NCBI GenBank assembly: GCA_000436475.1
Contig: FR886216.1
Location: forward strand, 1-47,027
From: Eubacterium sp. CAG:248
GTDB taxonomy: Bacteria > Bacillota > Clostridia > Lachnospirales > Lachnospiraceae
Length of the DNA stretch: 47,027 nucleotides
Reading direction: 5' to 3'
The notes under the pieces were generated by a model. That model saw only the letters and a program-made list of their open reading frames with translations. It searched no databases and was not told the origin of the DNA. Below are positions 27,193 through 35,329 of this stretch, piece by piece (position 1 is the stretch's first letter; each line of letters starts with the position of its first letter). The position numbers were made by a program, and so were the translations under genes.

Positions 27193-28779
27193 TTAGAAAT
27201 TAGCATATATAAATGCCTGTACTCCACCTGTATATCCAAACATTATTATAACTAGTATAAGTACATAATACAATGTCCATCTGATCACTATATTCTTAGA
27301 AGCAATACTCTCTCTTATATTTATACCCTTTTCTTTCAGAACACTTATTATAAACACTACTATACAGCCAACTAGTATAATTACATAATCCCTTGCTTCA
27401 AGTCCTAAAGTTAACAGACTTCCATCAGTAAACTGAGAAAAACTGAAACTTACCACTGACTGTTTAATCATAGTGAGAGCAGCTCTTAAAGATGTTCCCA
27501 TGTCAAAATACCAGCCAATATTGACAAGTATAAATGTTCTTAATATCATCCATAATTTCCATGGTTTAGAATCATTTCTGATATTTAACTTATCCAAAGC
27601 TTTGTTATATAAAGGTTCAACAAGATTACTAAAAGCAATAATAACACCATTGTACATACCATATGCTATATATTTCCACGAAGCACCATGCCATATACCT
27701 ACTACAAAGAATATCACAAGATTAGCAAAACATATAGGAAGTGTACGTCCTACATTGCCAAAATGCTTCTTTCCCCACTTACCAAACTTATTCATAGCTT
27801 TAGAAAGTGACATAGGATAGAATATATAATCCTTCATCCATGTACCAAGTGTAATATGCCATCTTCTCCAAAATTCACCTATAGATTTAGAAAAATAAGG
27901 CTGTCTGAAATTTTCATCCATAGTTATGCCAAACATCTGTGCGGTACCAATCACCACATCAATACCACCTGAAAAATCCATATATAACTGAACAGAATAC
28001 ATAAGAACAGCCACAATATTAAGAAGACCACCATACATATCATAATCTTCAAACACCATATTAACCAATACAGCTGCCCTGTCTGCCAGTATAACTTTCT
28101 TAGCAAGACCCCAGCATATTCTCTGAAGGCCATACTGCACATTCTTTAATTCAAATGAATTTCCTTCGTACAGCTGTGATGAAAGTCTGTCATATCTTCC
28201 TATAGGTCCCTGCAGGAGCTGAGGAAAGAATGAAACAAACAATCCAAGCTTAAAAACATTGTTCTGGCATCTGTACTTTCCCTGATAAACATCGATTATA
28301 TAAGAGGCAGACTGGAACGTAAAAAATGAAATTCCTAAAGGAAGTGCAAACTTTGGCAGATTAATCATATTCTGACCACCAAACAGACTTATGATACTAT
28401 TTATGTTTTCAATAGCAAAGTCTGTATACTTAATAACCGCAAGTTGTCCAAAACAAAGGAGCAATACGACAAGAAGTGCCTGTCTCTTTCTCTTTTTTGT
28501 TTTATCCTTATATGCTTTTTTCTCTTCCTTTGACATAGATGCTTTATTAGCCGTTATATAAGCATTACTATCTGTAATAATCTTATCGAGCCATATTCCA
28601 CCCATATATATAACCACCGTAGTAAATACCATATATATAGATGTCTTTATACTGAATGTAAAATAATATATATAACTTAAGGCAAGAAGCCATATCCATC
28701 TTATCTTCTTAGGTAAAACATAATACAACACCAATCCTATTAATAAAAAGGCAAAATAACCTACAACCGCAAATGACAT
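27193..28779 (-). CDS. MBOAT-family membrane O-acyltransferase (AlgI/DltB type)
   Basis: 528 residues, about ten to twelve membrane segments. VGIWHGASWKYIAYGMYNG holds the catalytic His of the MBOAT family, and QGPIGRYDRLSSQL plus RWHITLGTWMKDYIFYPMS are conserved family segments. It would move an acyl (usually acetyl) group across the membrane for transfer to a glycan. The gene begins one base after the stop of the SGNH partner, the usual MBOAT + SGNH pairing (as in AlgI with AlgJ/AlgX and DltB with DltD). It is followed by about 110 bases before the next gene. Confidence 0.9.
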   Translation of the reverse strand: MSFAVVGYFAFLLIGLVLYYVLPKKIRWIWLLALSYIYYFTFSIKTSIYMVFTTVVIYMGGIWLDKIITDSNAYITANKASMSKEEKKAYKDKTKKRKRQALLVVLLLCFGQLAVIKYTDFAIENINSIISLFGGQNMINLPKFALPLGISFFTFQSASYIIDVYQGKYRCQNNVFKLGLFVSFFPQLLQGPIGRYDRLSSQLYEGNSFELKNVQYGLQRICWGLAKKVILADRAAVLVNMVFEDYDMYGGLLNIVAVLMYSVQLYMDFSGGIDVVIGTAQMFGITMDENFRQPYFSKSIGEFWRRWHITLGTWMKDYIFYPMSLSKAMNKFGKWGKKHFGNVGRTLPICFANLVIFFVVGIWHGASWKYIAYGMYNGVIIAFSNLVEPLYNKALDKLNIRNDSKPWKLWMILRTFILVNIGWYFDMGTSLRAALTMIKQSVVSFSFSQFTDGSLLTLGLEARDYVIILVGCIVVFIISVLKEKGINIRESIASKNIVIRWTLYYVLILVIIMFGYTGGVQAFIYANF

Positions 28780-28780
28780 A

Positions 28781-29899
28781 TTAAAGTCCTTTCCATTCGT
28801 TTCCAGTCTCTTTAGTGTAATCCTGTTTCATATTTTTATACATATCTTCAAATGTTGAATAAAAATACTTACTCTCGTCAACGCCACCATTTTTTCTGTC
28901 ATATAAAAGATTAGCTAAAGCCTTTGAATAAATTTCAGCAAGCTGTCCTCCCATATGTCCTTCCTGATCACCATAATCACAGTCATCTCTTGGAACACTA
29001 CTCATAAGTGCTTTGTTAAAATCATAATATTCAAGTCCGCATTCGTTAACAAAGAATTCAGACATAGTATCATGTACTGTTGACATTCCAAGCGTTTTAG
29101 TTACTGAAGGTGTTATAGGTGATGTGACACATATAAGTTCTATATTATTGTCTTTACAAAATCCAACAATGTCCATAAAGATTTCCTTTACAGCCGGATC
29201 TATCTCATCATCATATCTGTCCACCCATGTAGCTATATAATCTTCACCAGGTGGAAGCTTTCCCTGTTCAGTTCCCTGTCTGTCAAAAAAGCCCTTTCCA
29301 ACATATGGACCATCTGCACCCTCTACAAAGCCATTCTCACCATATGCAGACTCTATTGTATAATTCTTATATGCATCAGATGTCTTCATGCTGACATTTC
29401 TTTTAACGCCACTTACTGACATATTCCAACTTAACCTGTTAACTAATACATTCCGCATATCCAGAACATCAAAATTCCTAGCCATGTACTCAAGCTTTAC
29501 CTTCGGATCAGTAAACTGCTGATATATAAAAGACTTAGTAAAATGTGTAGTAGGCTGCTCATAATACCAATACTGATAATCAAGATCAAATATAATGGTC
29601 TTAATGTCATTATTCTTAGCTGCATCTTTTATGAGAAAATATGAATCCTGTACTGATTCACCTGGAATTGCAAGATTAAGTGTATTAGTTCCAAGTTTAT
29701 CATCTAATCTTTGTGGATCTATCGCTCCCCTGCAATGAGATGCTCCAACTACAATCGTATCGTAACCACCCTTTTTTTCTTCATGGATTATGAATCGTAC
29801 ATAACCAGTCTGTGCAAAAACAAAATCACATACCATTAATATAACTGCAAGACCAGCTATAAATCCAAGAACCTTAATCCATGGTTTTGCCTTTTTCAT
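28781..29899 (-). CDS. Membrane-anchored SGNH/AlgJ-DltD-like acyltransferase partner
   Basis: 372 residues: one N-terminal membrane anchor (VLGFIAGLAVILMVCDFVFA), then an extracytoplasmic SGNH-like domain. VVGASHCRGAIDPQRL contains the nucleophilic Ser, and GDQEGHMGG near residue 320 supplies the Asp/His pair. Such proteins complete O-acetylation started by an MBOAT protein, and the MBOAT gene follows at once. Acceptor sugar unknown. No lipobox is visible. Confidence 0.85.
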   Translation of the reverse strand: MKKAKPWIKVLGFIAGLAVILMVCDFVFAQTGYVRFIIHEEKKGGYDTIVVGASHCRGAIDPQRLDDKLGTNTLNLAIPGESVQDSYFLIKDAAKNNDIKTIIFDLDYQYWYYEQPTTHFTKSFIYQQFTDPKVKLEYMARNFDVLDMRNVLVNRLSWNMSVSGVKRNVSMKTSDAYKNYTIESAYGENGFVEGADGPYVGKGFFDRQGTEQGKLPPGEDYIATWVDRYDDEIDPAVKEIFMDIVGFCKDNNIELICVTSPITPSVTKTLGMSTVHDTMSEFFVNECGLEYYDFNKALMSSVPRDDCDYGDQEGHMGGQLAEIYSKALANLLYDRKNGGVDESKYFYSTFEDMYKNMKQDYTKETGNEWKGL

Positions 29900-29974
29900 T
29901 TCACATTCCTTTCCTTAATAAAACCAACATTTATTATTACATTAATTGCTAGCATTATCTTTTGTTTAATATAC

Positions 29975-31288
29975 TTATTTCTGTTCTTCTTTCTTTTCTG
30001 CAGTTTCATGATATTCCACATCAAGTTCCCAACTATGAGGAATTCTCGTAACACCTACATCTGTGAGGTTTGAAACCACTTCAAACTTAATAGCCTGCTT
30101 GTAATAATCTACAGGTATTCCCTCACCATATTCAATAGTTATATCTACCCAGTAATTACCTGGTATAAGGTTAACATCATCAAGAATAACCTTATATTTT
30201 CCATCCTTTTCAATATCAAAATTCGATATTCTATCAATTCTTGTGTTAGTTCCATAACACCATAATGCATCATTTCTGAATATACCAAATCCAAATACCG
30301 CATCTGAGACTTTATTTTCAACATGGTAACTGAGATCTAATATCATTTTTTCGCCAGTTCTGAATATACGTGATTCCTCTCCTTTGGCATTATACATATG
30401 AATCTCAGTAAACTTAGCGTCTTCACTACCATATCTTGAATTAACTTTAGCTCTTTCCTTCTTGATACGTTCTTCTTCTTTCTTTTTCTCCATCTGTTCT
30501 CGTTCAAGCTTTGCCTGACGCATCTGTTCCTTTTCAGCCTGCTCCATACGCTCCTGATTCATATAATCAAGATACTTAAGATGAACATCCTTTGGAGTTC
30601 CTTCTGCTTCTATAAGACCATCTTTAATCCATATAGAACGGTCACATATCTGTTCTATCTGTCCAAGTGAATGTGAAACTATTACTATAGTTGTTCCATC
30701 TGCCTTTATTTCTCTTAACTTATTAAAACACTTTGCCTGATAGTTAGCATCACCTACTGCAAGAATCTCATCAATAAGAAGAATATCTGCATCAACATTG
30801 ATAGCTACAGCGAACGCAAGTCTCATATACATACCTGATGAATATGTTCTTACAGGATTATCTATATAATCCTCAAGTTCAGAGAACGCTATTATATCAT
30901 CAAGTCTTGCATCTATCTCTTTCTTTGTAAGTCCGAATATAGATGCATTAGTATATATATTTTCCCTTCCACTCATATCTGGGTGAAATCCTGCACCAAG
31001 CTCAAGAAGACTTGATACTCTTCCACACATTTCAATAGAACCTGTATCAGGATATATGATTTTTGTAAGCATTTTTAATGTGGTACTCTTACCACATCCA
31101 TTTTTACCAACAAGACCTATAGCCTCACCTTTTTTTACAGTAAAACTTATTCCTTTTAATACATGTCTTTTCTCATATCTGTTACGTTTCCAGAAAAGCA
31201 TCTTTTCTTTAAGTTCGCTTCCCTTATCATAATAGACTTTAAAATCTTTAGTTATATTCTTAACTTCAATTGCATTCTCTTTATCCAT
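29975..31288 (-). CDS. Polysaccharide ABC exporter ATPase with C-terminal Wzt-like domain
   Basis: 437 residues. ATPase domain about 1-245: Walker A GLVGKNGCGKST, signature YSSGMYMRLAFAVA, Walker B DILLIDEILAVGD, as in Wzt/TagH. A highly charged Glu/Lys/Arg coiled-coil linker (about 245-285) leads to a C-terminal beta domain (FTEIHMYNAKGEESRIF... GVTRIPHSWELDVEY) resembling the Wzt C-terminal carbohydrate-binding domain, which recognises a terminal modification on the exported glycan. The start at 31288 (MDKENAIEV) follows GGAGATT; the upstream in-frame codons belong to the leader element. It pairs with the permease at 31397. Confidence 0.9.
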   Translation of the reverse strand: MDKENAIEVKNITKDFKVYYDKGSELKEKMLFWKRNRYEKRHVLKGISFTVKKGEAIGLVGKNGCGKSTTLKMLTKIIYPDTGSIEMCGRVSSLLELGAGFHPDMSGRENIYTNASIFGLTKKEIDARLDDIIAFSELEDYIDNPVRTYSSGMYMRLAFAVAINVDADILLIDEILAVGDANYQAKCFNKLREIKADGTTIVIVSHSLGQIEQICDRSIWIKDGLIEAEGTPKDVHLKYLDYMNQERMEQAEKEQMRQAKLEREQMEKKKEEERIKKERAKVNSRYGSEDAKFTEIHMYNAKGEESRIFRTGEKMILDLSYHVENKVSDAVFGFGIFRNDALWCYGTNTRIDRISNFDIEKDGKYKVILDDVNLIPGNYWVDITIEYGEGIPVDYYKQAIKFEVVSNLTDVGVTRIPHSWELDVEYHETAEKKEEQK

Positions 31289-31399
31289 ACCAATCTCCAT
31301 TTCTGCGCACGATTTTGCACATATCGAGTCTGTCTCAAGCATACTCAGACGCAAATATCGCATGTATAAAATAAGTTATCCGGCTTATTTTTTATACTA
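31289..31399 (-). other. Repeated structured leader element, full three-hairpin copy at the ABC ATPase gene
   Basis: Minus-strand order: TAG stop of the permease; hairpin 1 GTATAAAAAATAAG with CTTATTTTATAC (31397-31364); hairpin 2 GTCTG/CAGAC (31350-31328); CTCGATA; hairpin 3 TGTGCA-AAATCG-TGCGCA (31321-31304), where a U-G wobble replaces the C-G pair of other copies; then GAAATGGAGATTGGT and ATG. As at 25582, it begins in the upstream stop codon. Confidence 0.75.
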
Positions 31400-32188
31400 G
31401 AACTCCTCTGCGAATCCTTTCTGAAGTTTCTTAAATAATATTTCTCCTACAACTATAAATACAACTCCAACAACAACAGCTATCAATAATGATGAAAGTT
31501 CTGGAACTTCACCATAATAAATAATCTGTCTGTATATCTTAATAATAGGTGTCATAGGATTAAGGTTAAATATAAGAATAAGCCACTTACCAGCCCCTGA
31601 TCTTTCAACCATATCAACACCATACATAACTGGTGTCATATACTGGAGTGCCATAACAAATATTCCAAGAATATACTGAAGGTCTCTTAAATAAACTGTA
31701 ATAGATGATACTATTAATGCTATACCAAGACATAATATATATTCCACCATCATAACAACTGGAAGACATAATAAGGCCAATGGATTAATTGACCTGCCTG
31801 CAACTATAACAACTGCAAAAACAACTAAAAAAGTAAGAATCATATTAACAAATGCACTTGTTACTGTAGATATAGGCAGCACCTCTCTTGGAAAGTATAT
31901 CTTTTTGACCATATCTTTCTCTTTTAAAATACTGGCGGCCCCATCAGTAACACTAGATGAAAAGAACATCCATGGTACTAACGCAACAAAAAGGAACAGA
32001 TAATACTGCTCATAGTTAGCATTCATAATAATAGAGAATACTATTGTATACACAATAAGCTGTAACAATGGATTAATAAATGTCCATAAAAATCCAAGTA
32101 CAGAGCCTTTATATCTTCCTCTAAGATCTTTCCTTACAAGGCTTATAATCATTTCCCTGTATTCATATAATTCTTTTATGTGCTGCAT
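31397..32188 (-). CDS. Polysaccharide ABC exporter permease (Wzm/TagG type)
   Basis: 263 residues, about six membrane segments; LVRKDLRGRYKGSVLGFLWTF is the typical N-terminal cytoplasmic helix of ABC-2 polysaccharide and teichoic-acid exporters. With the ATPase gene it forms a complete Wzm/Wzt-like exporter of finished lipid-linked chains. GGAG precedes the ATG at 32188. Confidence 0.9.
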   Translation of the reverse strand: MQHIKELYEYREMIISLVRKDLRGRYKGSVLGFLWTFINPLLQLIVYTIVFSIIMNANYEQYYLFLFVALVPWMFFSSSVTDGAASILKEKDMVKKIYFPREVLPISTVTSAFVNMILTFLVVFAVVIVAGRSINPLALLCLPVVMMVEYILCLGIALIVSSITVYLRDLQYILGIFVMALQYMTPVMYGVDMVERSGAGKWLILIFNLNPMTPIIKIYRQIIYYGEVPELSSLLIAVVVGVVFIVVGEILFKKLQKGFAEEF

Positions 32189-32315
32189 AAGAAAATCTCC
32201 TCTATACGTCTAATATGTTAATTGCTGTTAATATCTTTTGAAATATGCAAATCTTGCATATTATAATAACAACATTTTTCTTTGTCAAACTAACACTGAT
32301 TATATATACACTATT

Positions 32316-33608
32316 CTACATATCTCCTGAATGTATAGCTTTCAGTCTTTCACTGACTATGTCAGCTGAGCGTTTATATGCTAGATGTTCCTTAGCATAT
32401 GACTGTCCATTTGATGCTATCTTATTATAGAAAACATTATCCTCATATAATCTCTTCATATAATCTGCCGCCTCATCAACATGTGCATCAGCCCATACAT
32501 TTCCTTTTTTGAAGACATCATAATCGTTATCAAGTTCTATCAGATCATATCCTACCATACATGCGGTATCATTATTCATAAACTCTGTATTTCCAGACCA
32601 GTTAGTAGCTATGACAGGTGTTCCAAGATACATAGCCTCAGCCATAACAAGTCCGAAACCTTCTGATCTATGTAACGAAACATAAACATCTACATCTGCT
32701 AAGAGTGAATTAACCTCTTTTTTATTAACATGTCCACACATATAATATATGTTATCATCTTTATCAATAACCGAATTAATAATAGACTCATCATCAGCAG
32801 ATAGCTCTGACTCAGCAACTTTTATTACAAGTCCTGCATTCTGATATTTTTTCTTTGTTTCTTCATCTTTACAGAAAGCCTCTTTAAATGCTTTAATAGC
32901 TGCCAATGGATTCTTTCGTTCCATAACACTTCCGCTATTATACATAACAAGAAAGAGGAATTTATCCTCTGGAAGTCCAAAATGCTTTCTATCATAAGTT
33001 GGTTCTGCCTTAGGTGCCACACAGTGTGGTACAGTAATAACCGGCTTATCAGTATATTTCTTAAGCGTATTAGTCACAAAATCAGAAGGTGTCCATATCT
33101 CATCTACAAGTTTAAATGCAGGTATCCATTCTTCTGGAAATGTTTCAAGCTCCCAGGCCCAATATCCTATATTATATCTGTAATCCCATACCTGTTTTCC
33201 CATACTGACGTATGCCACCATCATCTCACTGGCATTGACGTGTATTATATTAACATCATACGGAAGCTTGTCTGTAAGCCTGTCATCATATGTATCATTT
33301 GTTCTTGAGCCTCCTGGTGGAACAAAAAAATCCTTTATAACATGTTCTTCATTATTCTCATCAAGCAGCCTGCACATTATTCTTATACTTTGTCCCAGGC
33401 CATTATCTCCCTTGACATTACCAATAACATTAGCTCCCTCTTTGTAATATCCATGTTCATATTTAATTATCGCATCAGCAGAAAGCTTATCTGCTGCATT
33501 ATTAATTACCCCTGCCTTAATCCTGCTTAACATTTTCATAGGAATAATCTTTGTAAGTGCTGGTCTTAATGCTTCACCAGCATTTAAAAGAATCTTGGAT
33601 ATATCCAT
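32316..33608 (-). CDS. GT4-type glycosyltransferase, first gene of the long operon
   Basis: 430 residues. An N-terminal domain of about 200 residues (YNIGYWAWELETFPEEW is typical of this subgroup) is followed by a GT4 donor domain with LVMYNSGSVMERKNPLAAIK, VYVSLHRSEGFGLVMAEAMY (E-x7-E) and GTPVIATNWSGNTEFM. It lies nearest the operon promoter at 33774-33802 and about 130 bases before the exporter permease. Confidence 0.85.
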   Translation of the reverse strand: MDISKILLNAGEALRPALTKIIPMKMLSRIKAGVINNAADKLSADAIIKYEHGYYKEGANVIGNVKGDNGLGQSIRIMCRLLDENNEEHVIKDFFVPPGGSRTNDTYDDRLTDKLPYDVNIIHVNASEMMVAYVSMGKQVWDYRYNIGYWAWELETFPEEWIPAFKLVDEIWTPSDFVTNTLKKYTDKPVITVPHCVAPKAEPTYDRKHFGLPEDKFLFLVMYNSGSVMERKNPLAAIKAFKEAFCKDEETKKKYQNAGLVIKVAESELSADDESIINSVIDKDDNIYYMCGHVNKKEVNSLLADVDVYVSLHRSEGFGLVMAEAMYLGTPVIATNWSGNTEFMNNDTACMVGYDLIELDNDYDVFKKGNVWADAHVDEAADYMKRLYEDNVFYNKIASNGQSYAKEHLAYKRSADIVSERLKAIHSGDM

Positions 33609-33700
33609 ATCTGACCTCTGTTTATTTTTTATAAATATATATTTATTATTACCAACTTTTTAATTAATAAGTCCGAAATATAGCAATAGTTTCTGATCAC

Positions 33701-33735
33701 AGATGACTATGTATACTATCATCTTAATAACATAG
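33701..33735 (-). other. Two mutually exclusive hairpins in the glycan-operon leader
   Basis: In the roughly 160-base leader between promoter and first gene, CUAUGU (33735-33730) can pair with ACAUAG (33712-33707), or AGAUGA (33724-33719) with UCAUCU (33706-33701). The segments interleave, so both cannot form as simple hairpins. Six base pairs each in an AT-rich region is suggestive only. Confidence 0.3.
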
Positions 33736-33773
33736 TTCATAATGACCCAGAATATTGTCACATTATCTGAATA

Positions 33774-33802
33774 ATTTTACCATACTTCATATACAAATTC
33801 AA
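33774..33802 (-). promoter_or_regulatory. Promoter of the long glycan operon
   Basis: Minus-strand TTGAAT (33802-33797) and TAAAAT (33779-33774) with a 17-base spacer that ends in TGG, an extended -10. It sits in the 246-base gap between the MerR-methyltransferase gene and the first GT4 gene; no terminator is obvious between that gene and this promoter. Confidence 0.6.
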
Positions 33803-33854
33803 TATATTAAAATCTAAAAGCACCTTCACAACAAATATTGTCACATAAAAAATT

Positions 33855-35096
33855 TTATACCATATTTAAATCTTTCATGCACAAAAACATCCCAGCATCT
33901 TTTGTTATAACAAATGGTCTTCTTAATTTTTTCTGTATAAATGTCTTAAAATCGGAATATCTGTCAAGCAGATACTGATTCTGGTTTCCATGACACGAGA
34001 GAATATATTCTACCAATGGATCTGCCTTATCCACTAAAAGATAATCATCATATCTCTTCATACTAATCCGTTCAAAGTATCCATCAAGAAGCTCTTCTCC
34101 ACCTTCAAGACCAAACTTATCATACAGATTATCAGCTGCCAACACTATTCTTTTATCGAATTCCTTAACAAGCTTACTTATTTCCTGCATATGGTGTGAA
34201 CCATATGTAGCACATATAAATATTCCACCTGGTTTTAGAACCCTTTGAATCTCACCGAATGCTTTATCTATATTATCACAGTAAAACATAACATGATTGG
34301 CAATTATACAATCATATGTATTATCCTCATATGGAATACTCTGGCAGTCAGCCATTCCATATTCGAATTTCTGACTTATATTTGAATTTAAAGTGAAAGA
34401 AGCTTCCCTGATTGCACACTCTATATTACGCCTTGCATCATTAACCATACCTTCTGATATATCTGTTACAGTAATTTTTTTAATATGTACAGCTTCAGCA
34501 ACATTAGATATATTATCAACCCATAGTCTTCCATCACCGCAGCCAAGCTCCAGTATTTTTTTATGTTCTGATATATTCCCATCTTCATATATCCACCTAA
34601 ACCATCCCTGCTTATTAACAGAATACATCGCATGCAGATTAATTCTTGCTGATATATTTCCCGCATTCTGATACTGTGTCTTCAAACTACTTTCCATATT
34701 AGTAAGATGAATTAGTGACAGCATACTGCTCCAGTCTATTGAATTATTCCTATCTATTGTTTCAACTGTATCCTCTATAGCATTCTTTACCAGCTCCATC
34801 TGTGCAATCTTATCCTGTATAAGCTTAAGCTGTAAATGAAGTGAATTCTTAAGTATGTTATAATCCGAATCACCGATAGTCATATTTTTTATATCATCAA
34901 GTGAAAAGCCAAGATACTTAAGCAATAATATCTGCTGTAATCTTGTAAAATCAGAATCTGTATAAAACCTTACACCTGTATCAGTTACATAAGATGGCTT
35001 TAATATATTCTGTTTATCATAATACCTTATGGTTCTTACAGTAACATTTGCCTTCTTTGCGAACTCTCCTGATGAATAAAATCCTTCCTTATGCAT
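33855..35096 (-). CDS. MerR-type regulator fused to SAM-dependent methyltransferase
   Basis: 413 residues. Residues 1-75 are a MerR winged helix (YSSGEFAKKANVTVRTIRYYD, then LLLKYLGFSLDDIKNM), about 80-130 a dimerisation helix, and about 170-330 a class I methyltransferase (ILELGCGDGRLW motif I; TYDCIIANHVMFYC; FGEIQRVLKPGGIFI). MerR proteins usually carry a small-molecule sensor C-terminally; here an enzyme-like domain takes its place, perhaps sensing SAM or a methyl acceptor. It is divergent from rfbA. The ATG at 35096 has no good ribosome binding site and overlaps the end of a 15-codon upstream ORF, suggesting coupled translation. Confidence 0.8.
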   Translation of the reverse strand: MHKEGFYSSGEFAKKANVTVRTIRYYDKQNILKPSYVTDTGVRFYTDSDFTRLQQILLLKYLGFSLDDIKNMTIGDSDYNILKNSLHLQLKLIQDKIAQMELVKNAIEDTVETIDRNNSIDWSSMLSLIHLTNMESSLKTQYQNAGNISARINLHAMYSVNKQGWFRWIYEDGNISEHKKILELGCGDGRLWVDNISNVAEAVHIKKITVTDISEGMVNDARRNIECAIREASFTLNSNISQKFEYGMADCQSIPYEDNTYDCIIANHVMFYCDNIDKAFGEIQRVLKPGGIFICATYGSHHMQEISKLVKEFDKRIVLAADNLYDKFGLEGGEELLDGYFERISMKRYDDYLLVDKADPLVEYILSCHGNQNQYLLDRYSDFKTFIQKKLRRPFVITKDAGMFLCMKDLNMV

Positions 35097-35136
35097 AGTT
35101 TTCTACACCTATTGGAAGTTTCAATATTTCCCCCAT
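35089..35136 (-). CDS. Candidate 15-residue leader peptide overlapping the MerR-fusion start
   Basis: ATG at 35136 to TAA at 35089 encodes MGEILKLPIGVENYA. AAGGGAG lies nine bases before the ATG, and the TAA overlaps the downstream ATG region (ATGCATAA), the arrangement of translational coupling. The downstream gene itself lacks a ribosome binding site. Existence is inferred from signals only. Confidence 0.4.
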   Translation of the reverse strand: MGEILKLPIGVENYA

Positions 35137-35179
35137 ACTCCAATACTCCCTTCCGAATGAATTGTCTGTAACTAAATGT

Positions 35180-35208
35180 ATTCTACCATTATTGCCTTTT
35201 TACTGCAA
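35180..35208 (-). promoter_or_regulatory. Promoter of the MerR-methyltransferase gene
   Basis: Minus-strand TTGCAG (35208-35203) and TAGAAT (35185-35180), 17-base spacer ending in TGG (extended -10). Initiation near 35173 would include the leader ORF. Confidence 0.55.
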
Positions 35209-35233
35209 CTTTCATAATTTTTTTAAAAAGCAC

Positions 35234-35264
35234 TTGAAGATTACGTAACGTCACCATTTATTAT
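35234..35264 (+). promoter_or_regulatory. Candidate rfbA promoter with a 19-base spacer
   Basis: TTGAAG (35234-35239) and TATTAT (35259-35264) are separated by 19 bases, and the spacer contains the palindrome TTACGTAA. Overlong spacers with an operator in the spacer are typical of MerR-activated promoters, and a MerR-type gene is divergent. The link is inference; a 17-base alternative with TTTATT also exists. Confidence 0.4.
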
Positions 35265-35329
35265 GTATTTGAAATAAATGAAAACAAATTAACTTATTAG
35301 ACAAAATATTAATTTTAAGGAGAATACAT

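Noticed and set aside
33701..33735. H-type pseudoknot formed by both 6-bp pairings at once
   Set aside because: There is no loop between the two 3' strands to cross a six-base-pair helix, so alternative hairpins are more likely than a pseudoknot.
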